This document shows, piece after piece, positions 45,091 through 53,043 of a DNA stretch of 64,000 nucleotides. The position numbers were made by a program, and so were the translations under genes. Source of the stretch: Rhizobium sp. R634 (GTDB lineage: Bacteria > Pseudomonadota > Alphaproteobacteria > Rhizobiales > Rhizobiaceae); assembly GCF_002211305.1 (NCBI RefSeq), contig NZ_LOKW01000001.1, positions 496,001 through 560,000 on the forward strand, read 5' to 3'. The notes beneath the pieces were generated by a model. It searched no databases. It worked only from the letters and a program-made list of their open reading frames with translations, and was not told the origin of the DNA. Position 1 is the stretch's first letter. Each line of letters opens with the position of its first letter.

Positions 45091-46128
45091 ATGCGCTTGA
45101 TCATTCTCGGAACCGGAGGATGGGCAAATACCCATGCCATGAATTTCTCGGAAATCGCCGGCGTCAAGATCGTTGCCGCCGTCGACACGGACGAGGTCCG
45201 GCTGCGGGCCTTCGCGCTCCGGCATTCTATCCCGCTGACTTTCACGTCGCTCGACGACGCCCTTGCCTGGGGAGAGTTCGACGCCGTGACCAATGTGACG
45301 CCGGATCGCGCGCACTATTCGACGACGATGAGGATCCTCGCCGCCGGCAAGCATGTGCTCTGCGAGAAGCCGCTGGCGGTCAACTACCGCGAGGCCAAGG
45401 AGATGGCTGACGCCGCGGCGGCATCCGGCAAGGTCACGATGGTAAACCTGACCTATCGCAATGTGGCGCCGCTGCAGGCAGCCCGCAAGATGGTGCTGGA
45501 TGGCCGCCTCGGCGCCATCCGCCACTTCGAAGCCTCCTATCTCCAGAGCTGGCTGGTCTCGAAGGCCTGGGGTGACTGGACCAAGGAATCGCAGTGGCTC
45601 TGGCGGCTGTCGACGAAGCACGGCTCCAATGGCGTGCTGGGCGATGTCGGTATCCACATCCTCGACTTCGCGGTGTTTGCCGCCGGAAGCGAGGTCAAGG
45701 CGGCGGCATCGCATCTCAAGGTGTTCGACAAGAGCCCCGGGAACCGCATCGGCGAGTATGATCTCGACGCGAACGACAGTTTCCTGATGATGGCCGAACT
45801 CGAAAATGGTGCGGCCGGCGTCATCCATGCGACGCGTTGGGCGACCGGCCATCTCAACGAATTGCGCCTGCGCCTGCATGGAGACAAGGGCGCGCTCGAG
45901 GTGGTGCATACGCCTGAAGGTTCGACGCTGAGGGCCTGCGAAGGCGCCGATGCCGACAAGGCGGTCTGGCGCAAGATCGAGGTCGAACCGGTCATCACCA
46001 ATTTTGAGCGATTTGCAAATGCCGTGCAGAAGGGACAGCTGGATGAGCCGGGTTTTGCCCACGCCGCCAAGCTGCAATTCGTTCTCGATCATGCCGTGAA
46101 GACGGCCGGCGCATTGGCGGAACTTTAA
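45091..46128 (+). CDS. thuB: Gfo/Idh/MocA-family oxidoreductase ThuB
   Basis: 345 residues. The Rossmann motif LIILGTGGWANTHAMNF is followed by VTNVTPDRAHYSTTMRILAAG and the dinucleotide-binding CEKPLAVNY motif with the conserved Lys-Pro. The C-terminal GFO domain contains GVLGDVGIHILDFAVFAAGS, with the catalytic D-x-x-x-H. ThuB is thought to oxidise C3 of the glucosyl unit with NAD. ATG 45091 is preferred over 45079 on the basis of GAGGAC upstream. The 155-bp gap from thuA holds no other gene. Confidence 0.9.
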   Translation: MRLIILGTGGWANTHAMNFSEIAGVKIVAAVDTDEVRLRAFALRHSIPLTFTSLDDALAWGEFDAVTNVTPDRAHYSTTMRILAAGKHVLCEKPLAVNYREAKEMADAAAASGKVTMVNLTYRNVAPLQAARKMVLDGRLGAIRHFEASYLQSWLVSKAWGDWTKESQWLWRLSTKHGSNGVLGDVGIHILDFAVFAAGSEVKAAASHLKVFDKSPGNRIGEYDLDANDSFLMMAELENGAAGVIHATRWATGHLNELRLRLHGDKGALEVVHTPEGSTLRACEGADADKAVWRKIEVEPVITNFERFANAVQKGQLDEPGFAHAAKLQFVLDHAVKTAGALAEL

Positions 46129-46180
46129 GCGAGGAGCACAGCCGCATGGTCTCTTCGGAGGCCGGCGGCGAAGCGGCTTC

Positions 46181-46576
46181 TCAGGCTCTCCGATTCAGCT
46201 CGTCTTCGCTGATGCCGAAATGGTCGAGGATGATGCCGACATTGCGGCGATGCGATTTGAAATAGACGTCGAAAAGATCGCCGACCAGCGGAACCGTCCC
46301 GCCGGCCGCATCGATGCCGAGATTGACGGCCATGCGTGCGAGCTTGTGGTTAGGAACCCCGAGGCGGCGCGCCTCATTGAGGATGTAAAGCCCGATGAGC
46401 GATGTGGCGATGTCACCAACGCCGGGAAGGAGGCCGAGCACCGAATCCGCGCCGATCCTCACGCCGAGGACGGGCAGACGAACGGCGGTATCCATGAGCC
46501 GGGCGATGCGCGCGGCGCGCTGGATCCTGTCACGCTCGGTCGAGGTGAGGCGTTTCGTGCTGGTCGACCTTGGCAT
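46181..46576 (-). CDS. DUF4112 family small membrane protein
   Basis: 131 residues. The signature RIARLMDTAVRLPVLGVRIGADSVLGLLPGVGD and the later AGGTVPLVGDLFDVYFKSHRRNV identify DUF4112. A short hydrophobic stretch (residues 50-70) suggests membrane association. Function is unknown. It is convergent with thuB and separated from the chemoreceptor gene by 145 bp; AAGGG precedes ATG 46576. Confidence 0.85.
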   Translation of the reverse strand: MPRSTSTKRLTSTERDRIQRAARIARLMDTAVRLPVLGVRIGADSVLGLLPGVGDIATSLIGLYILNEARRLGVPNHKLARMAVNLGIDAAGGTVPLVGDLFDVYFKSHRRNVGIILDHFGISEDELNRRA

Positions 46577-46721
46577 CAGAACCCTTGCAGCGCCGCAGAT
46601 CGCTGCGGCAGATCCTGGCGCAGCGACCGTGCGATGTTACGACAATGACTTTCCATTGCCGTGAAACGCGGCACGCCCGATAAGGTTCGTCCGCGGCGTC
46701 GATCCTCGAGGTTGCTGGGCG

Positions 46722-48539
46722 TCAGGCCGCTCTCTGCGGTCGTGTCCCGCCGGCCGGCGCATCGATCTGAAAACGGCCGACCACGCCCTCCAGCGTCTGC
46801 GTCTGGCCGCCCAGCGCGCGGCAGGCCGAGACGGTTTCCACGGCCATGGCGGCGTTGCGTTGGGTGACCTCGTCGAGCGCGCTGACCGAGGTGTTGATTT
46901 CGCCGATCGCCACGGCTTGCTCGGAGGAGACGGAAACGATGCGGGCGATCAGGCCGGAGACCTGTTCGACCTGGCCTTCGATTTCCAGAAGCGCCTTGCC
47001 GGTGCGGTTGACGAGCTCCACGCCGGTGGACACCTGGGTCGATGAGGTGGAGATCAGCGCCCTGATCTCCTTGGCGGCGTTGGCCGAGCGCAGGGCGAGC
47101 TCGCGCACTTCCTGCGCGACGACGGCAAAACCCTTGCCGGCCTCGCCGGCCCGCGCGGCTTCGACGCCGGCATTCAGCGCCAGAAGATTGGTCTGGAAGG
47201 CGATTTCGTCGATGACGTTGACGATCTCGCCGATCTGGGCGGACGAGCCCTCGATCCTTTCCATGGCGGCGATCGCATCGCGGACGACGGCGGCGGAGTG
47301 TTCGGCGCTGCTGCGGGTCTCGGCCATCAGCCCGGTTGCCCTGCCGGCATGATGCGAGGCATCCTTGGTCTTGACGTTCATCTCCTTCAGCGCGGCGGTG
47401 GCCTCTTCGAGCATCGCGGCCTGCTGCTCCGTGCGCGAGGCGAGGCTGTCGGCCGCATTGGTGATGCCGGTCGAGGAATTGCCGACCTGCCGGGAGGTAT
47501 GGGCGATTTCGGCCATCGAGGCGGAAAGCGCCTTCATGCTGTCGTTGAATTTTGCGCGCAAGGCCTCGTAGGCGGCGGCGAAGGGTGTCTGGATCCGGCA
47601 ATCGAGATTACCGTGCGACAGCTGATCCAGGCCGTATGTCAGCTGATCGATGACCGTTTCGCGTGTCTGCTGCTCTGCCGCCTTTTCGGCCATCTGGCTG
47701 CGTTCGCGTTCGAATTCGGCATCGCGAAGCGCCGTCTCGCGCTTCTGCGCATCCTGGCGTTCCAGCGCATTGCGGCGGAAGACCGCCACCGCCTTGGACA
47801 TGGCGCCGATCTCGTCGGAACGGTTGGCATAGGGAACGTCGGTCGAAAAATCGCCCTCGGCAAGATTGCCCATATAGGCCTTCATGCCGTCGAGCGGCAC
47901 GATAGCCCGGCGACGCAGGAGATAGAGCCCGACCAGCAGCAGGGCGAAGGAGCCGAAGCCGGCCGCACCCGCATAGATCGTCCAGGTGACGATTTCCGAC
48001 GCTGCGTTCTTTTCCTCGCCCTTCAGGAAGGCGTCGGAATTGGCAACGAGCTTCTCGACCGCATCCTGGTGCTTATGGAAGGCGATGCGCAGCTGCTCGA
48101 TCGCGCCGTGCGCCTTGTCTTCATCCTTTGCATTGAGCGCCGGGATGATCTCGCGGTTCATCACGTCCCAGAACGTATCGCCCTTGGCCAGCACGTCATT
48201 CTCAAGCTCGTCCTTCAAGGCCTGCGGCAGCCGGGTGGTCTTCCAATAGGCGCGGCGATCATCGTAGGCGGCCTTCAGATTGGCGATCTTCGCCAGGTTG
48301 GTCTCGGTGAGTTCGGGAAACTTGCTCGCTTCGAAGGAGAGCATGTAGGACTCGACCACGAAGAGCGGCGGCGGCAGAATATCGGCGATGAGATCCTTGC
48401 CGTAGACGACCTGCTCGTAAACCGGTCCGTTGACCTTCAGCCTTTCGAGCGCCGATTGCTGCAATCCGATCGAGATGAAAAGACCTGTTGAAACGGCGAC
48501 ACCGAAGGCCACCAGACTGCGCGCAATAGTAAATGCCAA
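46722..48539 (-). CDS. Methyl-accepting chemotaxis protein
   Basis: 605 residues. An N-terminal helix (residues 3-25), a periplasmic helical bundle of about 165 residues, a second helix near 190-212 (GFGSFALLLVGLYLLRRRA), a HAMP domain and a long coiled signalling domain make a standard receptor. The hairpin tip reads EIAFQTNLLALNAGVEAARAGEAGKGF. The C-terminus (GGTRPQRAA) lacks a CheR-binding pentapeptide. TTG 48539 is chosen because GGAGA lies seven bases upstream. Ligand unknown; no pathway-specific neighbour. Confidence 0.92.
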   Translation of the reverse strand: MAFTIARSLVAFGVAVSTGLFISIGLQQSALERLKVNGPVYEQVVYGKDLIADILPPPLFVVESYMLSFEASKFPELTETNLAKIANLKAAYDDRRAYWKTTRLPQALKDELENDVLAKGDTFWDVMNREIIPALNAKDEDKAHGAIEQLRIAFHKHQDAVEKLVANSDAFLKGEEKNAASEIVTWTIYAGAAGFGSFALLLVGLYLLRRRAIVPLDGMKAYMGNLAEGDFSTDVPYANRSDEIGAMSKAVAVFRRNALERQDAQKRETALRDAEFERERSQMAEKAAEQQTRETVIDQLTYGLDQLSHGNLDCRIQTPFAAAYEALRAKFNDSMKALSASMAEIAHTSRQVGNSSTGITNAADSLASRTEQQAAMLEEATAALKEMNVKTKDASHHAGRATGLMAETRSSAEHSAAVVRDAIAAMERIEGSSAQIGEIVNVIDEIAFQTNLLALNAGVEAARAGEAGKGFAVVAQEVRELALRSANAAKEIRALISTSSTQVSTGVELVNRTGKALLEIEGQVEQVSGLIARIVSVSSEQAVAIGEINTSVSALDEVTQRNAAMAVETVSACRALGGQTQTLEGVVGRFQIDAPAGGTRPQRAA

Positions 48540-48731
48540 GACTGTCTCCAAATAACTTTTGGCGTCTCTGCTTCGAGACGGCCTGATCTACGTACGGCAT
48601 TATTTCGCAAGAAAACTGAGATATGGTTAATTCTTTGGAGGGTAGGAATTAGGCTTTCCTATTCAGGGAGCTCTGGCGCCCGTCCAAAATTGGGGTTATT
48701 CGAGAGTGCGGGATCCGTATAGGAGATCAGC

Positions 48732-48980
48732 ATGGCCGAAGCTCGACTTTCCATACGAAGCGCAAAGGCGCGCGATCTTGCACGCCGGCTCGCACGGCGT
48801 GAAAATCGTTCGATTGTCGATATCGTCGAGCGGGCTCTCGAATTTTATGAAATACGTGAAGCCTGCCGCGAGCCGGCGGCGTCCTTTTATGCCAGTTTTT
48901 CACAGCAAGGCGGGAGGGATATCGACCTGGAAGCCGTCATCAAGGAGGGCCGGCAGGGTCACAAGGGTATCGACCGTTGA
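48732..48980 (+). CDS. vapB: VapB-family antitoxin (PSK_trans_fac type)
   Basis: 82 residues. The N-terminus ARLSIRSAKARDLARRLARR followed by ENRSIVDIVERALEFYE is the ribbon-helix-helix-like pattern of the rhizobial VapB family; the C-terminus, rich in charged residues, normally wraps the VapC toxin. GGAGATCAGC precedes the ATG. The cognate toxin gene is missing except for a stub in the next 42 bases, so this is an orphaned antitoxin. Confidence 0.85.
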   Translation: MAEARLSIRSAKARDLARRLARRENRSIVDIVERALEFYEIREACREPAASFYASFSQQGGRDIDLEAVIKEGRQGHKGIDR

Positions 48981-49022
48981 TTTCTTGATAGCGACGTTGT
49001 TTCGGAACCGCTGAAAAGGTTC
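48981..49022 (+). pseudogene. 5' stub of a vapC (PIN-domain) toxin gene
   Basis: Directly after the vapB stop, in the same frame, the sequence encodes FLDSDVVSEPLKRF. This is the opening beta strand of FitB/VapC-type PIN domains (typically LDTNVVSEP), including the first catalytic aspartate. The start codon is not recognisable, and after position 49022 the similarity ends. The rest of the toxin is gone, replaced by the 3' end of the opposing gene at 49041. Confidence 0.6.
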
Positions 49023-49040
49023 TACATCCGATTGCCAGAC

Positions 49041-49289
49041 TCAAGCCAGTCGCATCAGCACTTCATTGAGGTCGCTGATCTCTCGCAGCAGCTCGACCAA
49101 TCTGTCCGTGTCGTCCTGGCTGAGGCGGCCGGTCTCGCCGCTGCTATTCCAGAGATCTTGGAATTCCTGGCTCATCTGAAGGGCGCTGCCCATGATTTCG
49201 ATGATCTGCGCGCGGTTTTCCCAGGTTGCGACGACAGCCGGTTCGTCCATCTCGTTTGATGTGTCGGGTTCGCGTTCCAGCAAAAGCAA
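49041..49289 (-). CDS. Small protein of unknown function
   Basis: 82 residues from TTG 49289 (AAAGGA seven bases upstream); a TTG at 49346 would add 19 residues. No family is recognised. The C-terminal half (RLSQDDTDRLVELLREISDL) is a heptad-like amphipathic helix, so oligomerisation or a partner-binding helix is plausible. It is acidic and lacks a signal peptide. A strong promoter with an embedded palindrome (49471-49502) and a long hairpin in the leader (49390-49430) precede it, indicating tight regulation. Confidence 0.6.
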   Translation of the reverse strand: MLLLEREPDTSNEMDEPAVVATWENRAQIIEIMGSALQMSQEFQDLWNSSGETGRLSQDDTDRLVELLREISDLNEVLMRLA

Positions 49290-49389
49290 TTCTGTTTCCT
49301 TTGGACGGGTCGGATGGCGCGCGATTGGGCAGGGCCTCCGCTGCAATTATTCGGAACGCGGTTTTGACAATAAACGATTTGAAATCAGA

Positions 49390-49430
49390 CGATTGGCTAG
49401 CGGGTGTGGGGCGGACCCGTTAGCCAATCG
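49390..49430 (-). promoter_or_regulatory. 16-bp hairpin in the leader of the 49041-49289 gene
   Basis: CGATTGGCTAGCGGGT (49390-49405) and ACCCGTTAGCCAATCG (49415-49430) pair over 16 bp, with one G-T wobble, around a nine-base loop. No T-run follows on either strand, so it looks like a leader structure or protein-binding site rather than a terminator. Confidence 0.6.
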
Positions 49431-49470
49431 GCAATTCCCTCTTGAGATGACTCAAACGAGAATCGCAAGA

Positions 49471-49502
49471 TCTATAAAATGGGAAAATTTCCCATTTGTC
49501 AA
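49471..49502 (-). promoter_or_regulatory. Sigma-70-like promoter with a palindromic operator in its spacer
   Basis: On the minus strand, a perfect -35 TTGACA (49502-49497) is followed after 17 bp by TTTTAT (49479-49474). The spacer consists almost entirely of the perfect palindrome AAATGGGAAA-A-TTTCCCATTT (49477-49497). A repressor bound there would exclude RNA polymerase. The promoter reads toward the gene at 49041-49289. Confidence 0.7.
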
Positions 49503-49518
49503 CCTGGCGGATCGCAGT

Positions 49519-50565
49519 TTAGTGCGGGCCTGGAAAACCGTCGGGCGGCGGCCCCGGTGGGCCGTCGGAGCCAGGTGGCGGGCCTCGTCTGTCCGGACCC
49601 GGAAAATCTCCGCCCGGCCCGCCTCTGCCGAAAGGCGAGTGGTCGGGCCGCGGCCCATCCCAGGGGCCGCGCGGCGGGCGGGAACCGAATCCATCGGGAC
49701 CACGTCCGGGAAAGCCGGTCATTCTGCTCGAATCCCGCACGCCGATATCGACGAAGCCATGACCGTCGGGCGACGACGGGCCCGGTCCCGAGCCGGCCGC
49801 GCCTCTGTCGGTCGGCCGGAAGGTCTCGACATTGATGATGCCGCGTTTCAGGCCCGGCACGATGGGTTCGGCCTGTACGCGCGTGATGACCAAACGGTCG
49901 GCGACTGCCTTGAGGCGCACGAGTGTCTGTTTGCCGGCCAGATATCCATGCGTGCTTCCAAGCGAAAAGCCACCGATCAGGGTGCGGGTGCCGCTTTTGA
50001 AAGGGATGCCGCGGACATGGGCGCCGTCGGAAACGGAGCGGGGCTCGATGCGCCGTGCGAGGATCGTGCCATCCGGTTTGCGGATTCCGAATACCGCGAC
50101 CCGTTTGCCTTTCCGCAGGCCCTTCGTGGCGATGTCGGTCGTGTCGATCTTCTGTCCCAGTATGACGAGGCCGCTCTTGTCCATCCGGTCGATGCGGCCC
50201 TGGACCTCGCTGACGATCGTGATGCGGGCGGCGCGTTTTCCCGTCAGCAGCACCCTGGCGACATGACCGACCTTCATCGCGCTCGCGCGAACGCGCCGTC
50301 CGTCGATCTCGATCGGCGTCGCCGCGCTGAAGGGAATGTGGATGTTGTTGACGATGATGCTGCCAAAACCCTGGATGGTTCCGACGATACCCGTTCCGCC
50401 AATCCCGTGATCTTCGTTTTCCCCGCCTCCGATGGAAAGGCCGGACCCGCCGATGCCATGATCGCTGGTGCCGGTCGGCTGCGCGGCGGCAAGCTTCGGC
50501 CCGAGGACCAGAAGCGCTATGCCGCCCAGCAGAAACTGCCTTCTCGAGATCACCGACGCGCTCAT
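49519..50565 (-). CDS. DUF5666-domain exported protein with Pro/Gly-rich tail
   Basis: 348 residues. A twin-arginine signal is evident (VISRRQFLLGGIALLVLG, cleavage near AAA, residue 27). Two HGIGGSG/HGIGGTG repeats precede a DUF5666 beta domain (GTIQGFGSIIVNNIHIPF; VQGRIDRMDKSGLVILGQ; GKRVAVFGIRKPDGTILARR). The last 90 residues are a low-complexity Pro-Gly-Arg-Asp tail, probably disordered in the periplasm or cell wall. Its start overlaps the stop of the DUF6502 gene by four bases, so the two are co-expressed. Function unknown. Confidence 0.85.
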   Translation of the reverse strand: MSASVISRRQFLLGGIALLVLGPKLAAAQPTGTSDHGIGGSGLSIGGGENEDHGIGGTGIVGTIQGFGSIIVNNIHIPFSAATPIEIDGRRVRASAMKVGHVARVLLTGKRAARITIVSEVQGRIDRMDKSGLVILGQKIDTTDIATKGLRKGKRVAVFGIRKPDGTILARRIEPRSVSDGAHVRGIPFKSGTRTLIGGFSLGSTHGYLAGKQTLVRLKAVADRLVITRVQAEPIVPGLKRGIINVETFRPTDRGAAGSGPGPSSPDGHGFVDIGVRDSSRMTGFPGRGPDGFGSRPPRGPWDGPRPDHSPFGRGGPGGDFPGPDRRGPPPGSDGPPGPPPDGFPGPH

Positions 50566-51425
50566 TCGCCGGTCTCCGTCCTGGACGCGGTTTCTGGCGC
50601 AGGGGCCGTTTCGTTTTCCTCGGTCATGACGTAGAGCCCCGCGATCCAGCGGCTGCTGCCGCCGGCATCGTCCTTGATCGCCTGATGGGCGATCTTGTTG
50701 AGCTTCAGGAGCAGGGCCATGCTTTCCTGGCGCGCAAGCTCGTCGAGCCGGGCCGCAAGTGCTGCGGACATGCCGTCATAGTGAACCGCGCGTTCGAAAT
50801 AGGGAGGAGGCTCGTGCATCAGGTTCATGACTGAAGCCTGCACATGGTCGCGAAGGTTGCGGGTGAAATAATGCCGGCGGGCGTCGTCGCCGGCATTCGG
50901 AACGATCGACGAGAGGTCGAGCTTGACCCGGCCGTCCTCATCGAGAACGACGATGCCCCGGTCCAGCCAATCGTCGAGGATGGAGCGCGGATGCACGTCC
51001 TTGGTGATGTCGGTCACCAGGCTCTCGAATGACGGGCCGCCGTCGCTGGAGGTCCGGGGCAAGGGGGTCGGCCTGTCCTCGGCATCGCAATAGAGCGGGT
51101 CGGCAAGCCATCGGGCAAGGATGCGGCTCGTCTGCGAAACGCCGACGGTCAGGAAGGATGGGTCGAGCGCCTGTCCGCGCAGCCGGTTGACGTCCTTGCG
51201 GTGGACGCCGGTCAGAAGCGAGATGCGGCTGTCCGTCTGCTGCTTGTTCGGCAGCGCGAATTCCTTCTCCGCGACCTCGATGTAGAGGCGGCGAAGCACG
51301 GCCGAAAAGGCGGTGAAGTTGAAGCCGGAGGCGAGAGCGAGCCTCACCATTGGGCGCAGCACGCGCACCAGCATGGCCTGCAAGGTCTCTTCGGAGAAGG
51401 GTAGCTTTGCGCGCGGCTTCGACAT
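50562..51425 (-). CDS. DUF6502 family protein
   Basis: 287 residues. The N-terminal segment LQAMLVRVLRPMVRLALASG followed by FNFTAFSAVLRRLYIEVAEKEF and DSRISLLTGVHRKDVNRLR is the DUF6502 pattern and contains a helix-turn-helix-like part. The C-terminal half (ARLDELARQESMALLLKLNKIA) is helical. ATG 51425 is used; ATG 51455 has a somewhat better ribosome-binding site and would add ten residues. It is coupled to the exported DUF5666 protein. No enzymatic motif is seen; a regulatory role is possible. Confidence 0.8.
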   Translation of the reverse strand: MSKPRAKLPFSEETLQAMLVRVLRPMVRLALASGFNFTAFSAVLRRLYIEVAEKEFALPNKQQTDSRISLLTGVHRKDVNRLRGQALDPSFLTVGVSQTSRILARWLADPLYCDAEDRPTPLPRTSSDGGPSFESLVTDITKDVHPRSILDDWLDRGIVVLDEDGRVKLDLSSIVPNAGDDARRHYFTRNLRDHVQASVMNLMHEPPPYFERAVHYDGMSAALAARLDELARQESMALLLKLNKIAHQAIKDDAGGSSRWIAGLYVMTEENETAPAPETASRTETGE

Positions 51426-51609
51426 CAAGAACACACTCGGTCTCTGAAAGACCATTGCCGGCGGACCTTCGGCAGTCGCCCTCAGTCTCCCTATGGCAAA
51501 GTCCAGACTGCCGCAACGGAGGGGCGGCATGCAAGGCCGGCCTATGCCACGCTTCCCGGCGGCGTGGCCGCGGACACGCCGCCATTGGGAAGATATTTCA
51601 GGTGTTCTG

Positions 51610-51984
51610 TCAATGCGTTACCGGATGCGGCTCGGGTGAAAGCACAGCGCCGTGGCTCCAGTCGATCAGCCTGTCGATGCGCGCAATCTTGTGGAAAACC
51701 TCGAAGACGTCGAAGGCCGTGCCCTTCTCAATATGGGCTGCCAGCAGTTCGCAAAGCTCGAATATCTCGGGCGGCGTTCCCGTCATCTCGACGCCGTCAT
51801 CGGTGAAGACGCCCGATCGCGGCCATGCCTGCGCCTGCTGCTCGTCGAGTTTGCAGCCGACGAAGGGGATCGTATCGATGATGCCGGAGGCAAGCGCGAA
51901 GGCGGCCTCGGCGACGATTTCGGAGCATGTCATATTGGGTTCTTTCGATAAGGCCGGTATTTGCAGCCGCTTGAATTCCCGCAT
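51610..51984 (-). CDS. Hypothetical protein downstream of flgL
   Basis: 124 residues from ATG 51984, ten bases after the flgL stop, so it is probably the last gene of the flgE-flgK-flgL unit. The sequence (CSEIVAEAAFALASGIIDTI, VGCKLDEQQAQAWPRSGVFT, PEIFELCELLAAHIEKGTAF) has no recognised domain, no signal peptide and no membrane segment. A later start at ATG 51933 is possible. In rhizobial chromosomes flaF and flbT follow flgL; this protein does not resemble them. Confidence 0.6.
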   Translation of the reverse strand: MREFKRLQIPALSKEPNMTCSEIVAEAAFALASGIIDTIPFVGCKLDEQQAQAWPRSGVFTDDGVEMTGTPPEIFELCELLAAHIEKGTAFDVFEVFHKIARIDRLIDWSHGAVLSPEPHPVTH

Positions 51985-51994
51985 CTTCAATCCG

Positions 51995-53041
51995 TCAGAG
52001 ATAGTTGACCAGGCTGAGGCTCTGGAGTTTCGAGACGAGCGTGTAGGCGGTCTCCAGCTGCGTCTGCAGCTGGTTGACGAGCGTCGAGGCCTCGTAGGTA
52101 TCGACGCCCTGGAGATCGACGAGCTTGCCCTGAAGCAGGCTCGACTGGGCGTCGAGCGCGTCATTTGCCTTTTCGAGCCGTTCCTGCGACAGGCCGAGCT
52201 GGCTTTGCTGCGTCACGATGCCTGACGTCGCCTGCGCGGCATAGGCAATTGCCTTGGATGCGACGGTGCTCTGCGCGTCGGAACTCAAATCCTGGCCGAA
52301 GAGGGCGGAGACGACGACGGAGGCAAGTGCCAGATAACGCATGCCTTCGGAATTGGCATTGGTCGACGAGGTGATGGTTTCCGATCCGCTGATCCGGCTG
52401 GTCATGTCGGTGCTGGAGGCGGTCGACCAGCCTGCCGAAGCGTCGGTCCAGGCGCTTTCGGAGAACATCGGCTCGACCGTGTCGGTGATGAACGTGCCGA
52501 TTTCCTCGCCGGTCAGCTCGTTGACGTCCTTGCCGAGACTGGTTGCGTAATCGCCGAGCGCCGTGACGATCGCATCCGAGACCGCCGAGGATTGATCGCT
52601 CAGCGGCTGGCTGTCGAGGTTCGTTCCGCCGAACAGGAACTCGCCGTTGACGGAGGTGTTCGCCGTCGAGGTCAGCTGCGCGATCGTGGCGCTCGCCGAT
52701 TGCAGCGCAACCGCGATGCTCGTCGTATCCTGGCTCGCCTGGAGCGCGGTCAGGTTCGAGACCAGACTGTCGCCGGCATCCTTGAGGCTGGAAAGCGCGG
52801 TCTGCGATGCTTCCATGCGCAAGGCGACGACGGAATTGCTCGTCTTGAACGAGGCCGCCTGGTCGATGGCGCTGGTGAGATTGATCGACTTTGCGGCGCC
52901 GGCGCCGAGCGACACGCCGATATCGGCATAGGTTCCGGTCGTCGCCTCCGTCGAGGCCTGCTGCAGCTTGGTCTGGGACTGGCTGATGGTGAGTCTCAGA
53001 ACGTTCTGCATCGCCGATGATGAAACGAATGATGCCTTCAT
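51995..53041 (-). CDS. flgL: Flagellar hook-filament junction protein FlgL
   Basis: 348 residues. The flagellin-type N-terminus AMQNVLRLTISQSQTKLQQASTEATTG and the C-terminal helix STLVNQLQTQLETAYTLVSK-like end (YEASTLVNQLQTQLETAYTL) identify FlgL/HAP3. The central part is the variable domain rich in Ser and Thr. It caps the hook-associated zone between FlgK and the filament and is exported by the flagellar type III system. It starts two bases after the flgK stop, in the order flgE, flgK, flgL seen in rhizobial flagellar clusters. Confidence 0.92.
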   Translation of the reverse strand: MKASFVSSSAMQNVLRLTISQSQTKLQQASTEATTGTYADIGVSLGAGAAKSINLTSAIDQAASFKTSNSVVALRMEASQTALSSLKDAGDSLVSNLTALQASQDTTSIAVALQSASATIAQLTSTANTSVNGEFLFGGTNLDSQPLSDQSSAVSDAIVTALGDYATSLGKDVNELTGEEIGTFITDTVEPMFSESAWTDASAGWSTASSTDMTSRISGSETITSSTNANSEGMRYLALASVVVSALFGQDLSSDAQSTVASKAIAYAAQATSGIVTQQSQLGLSQERLEKANDALDAQSSLLQGKLVDLQGVDTYEASTLVNQLQTQLETAYTLVSKLQSLSLVNYL

Positions 53042-53043
53042 GA

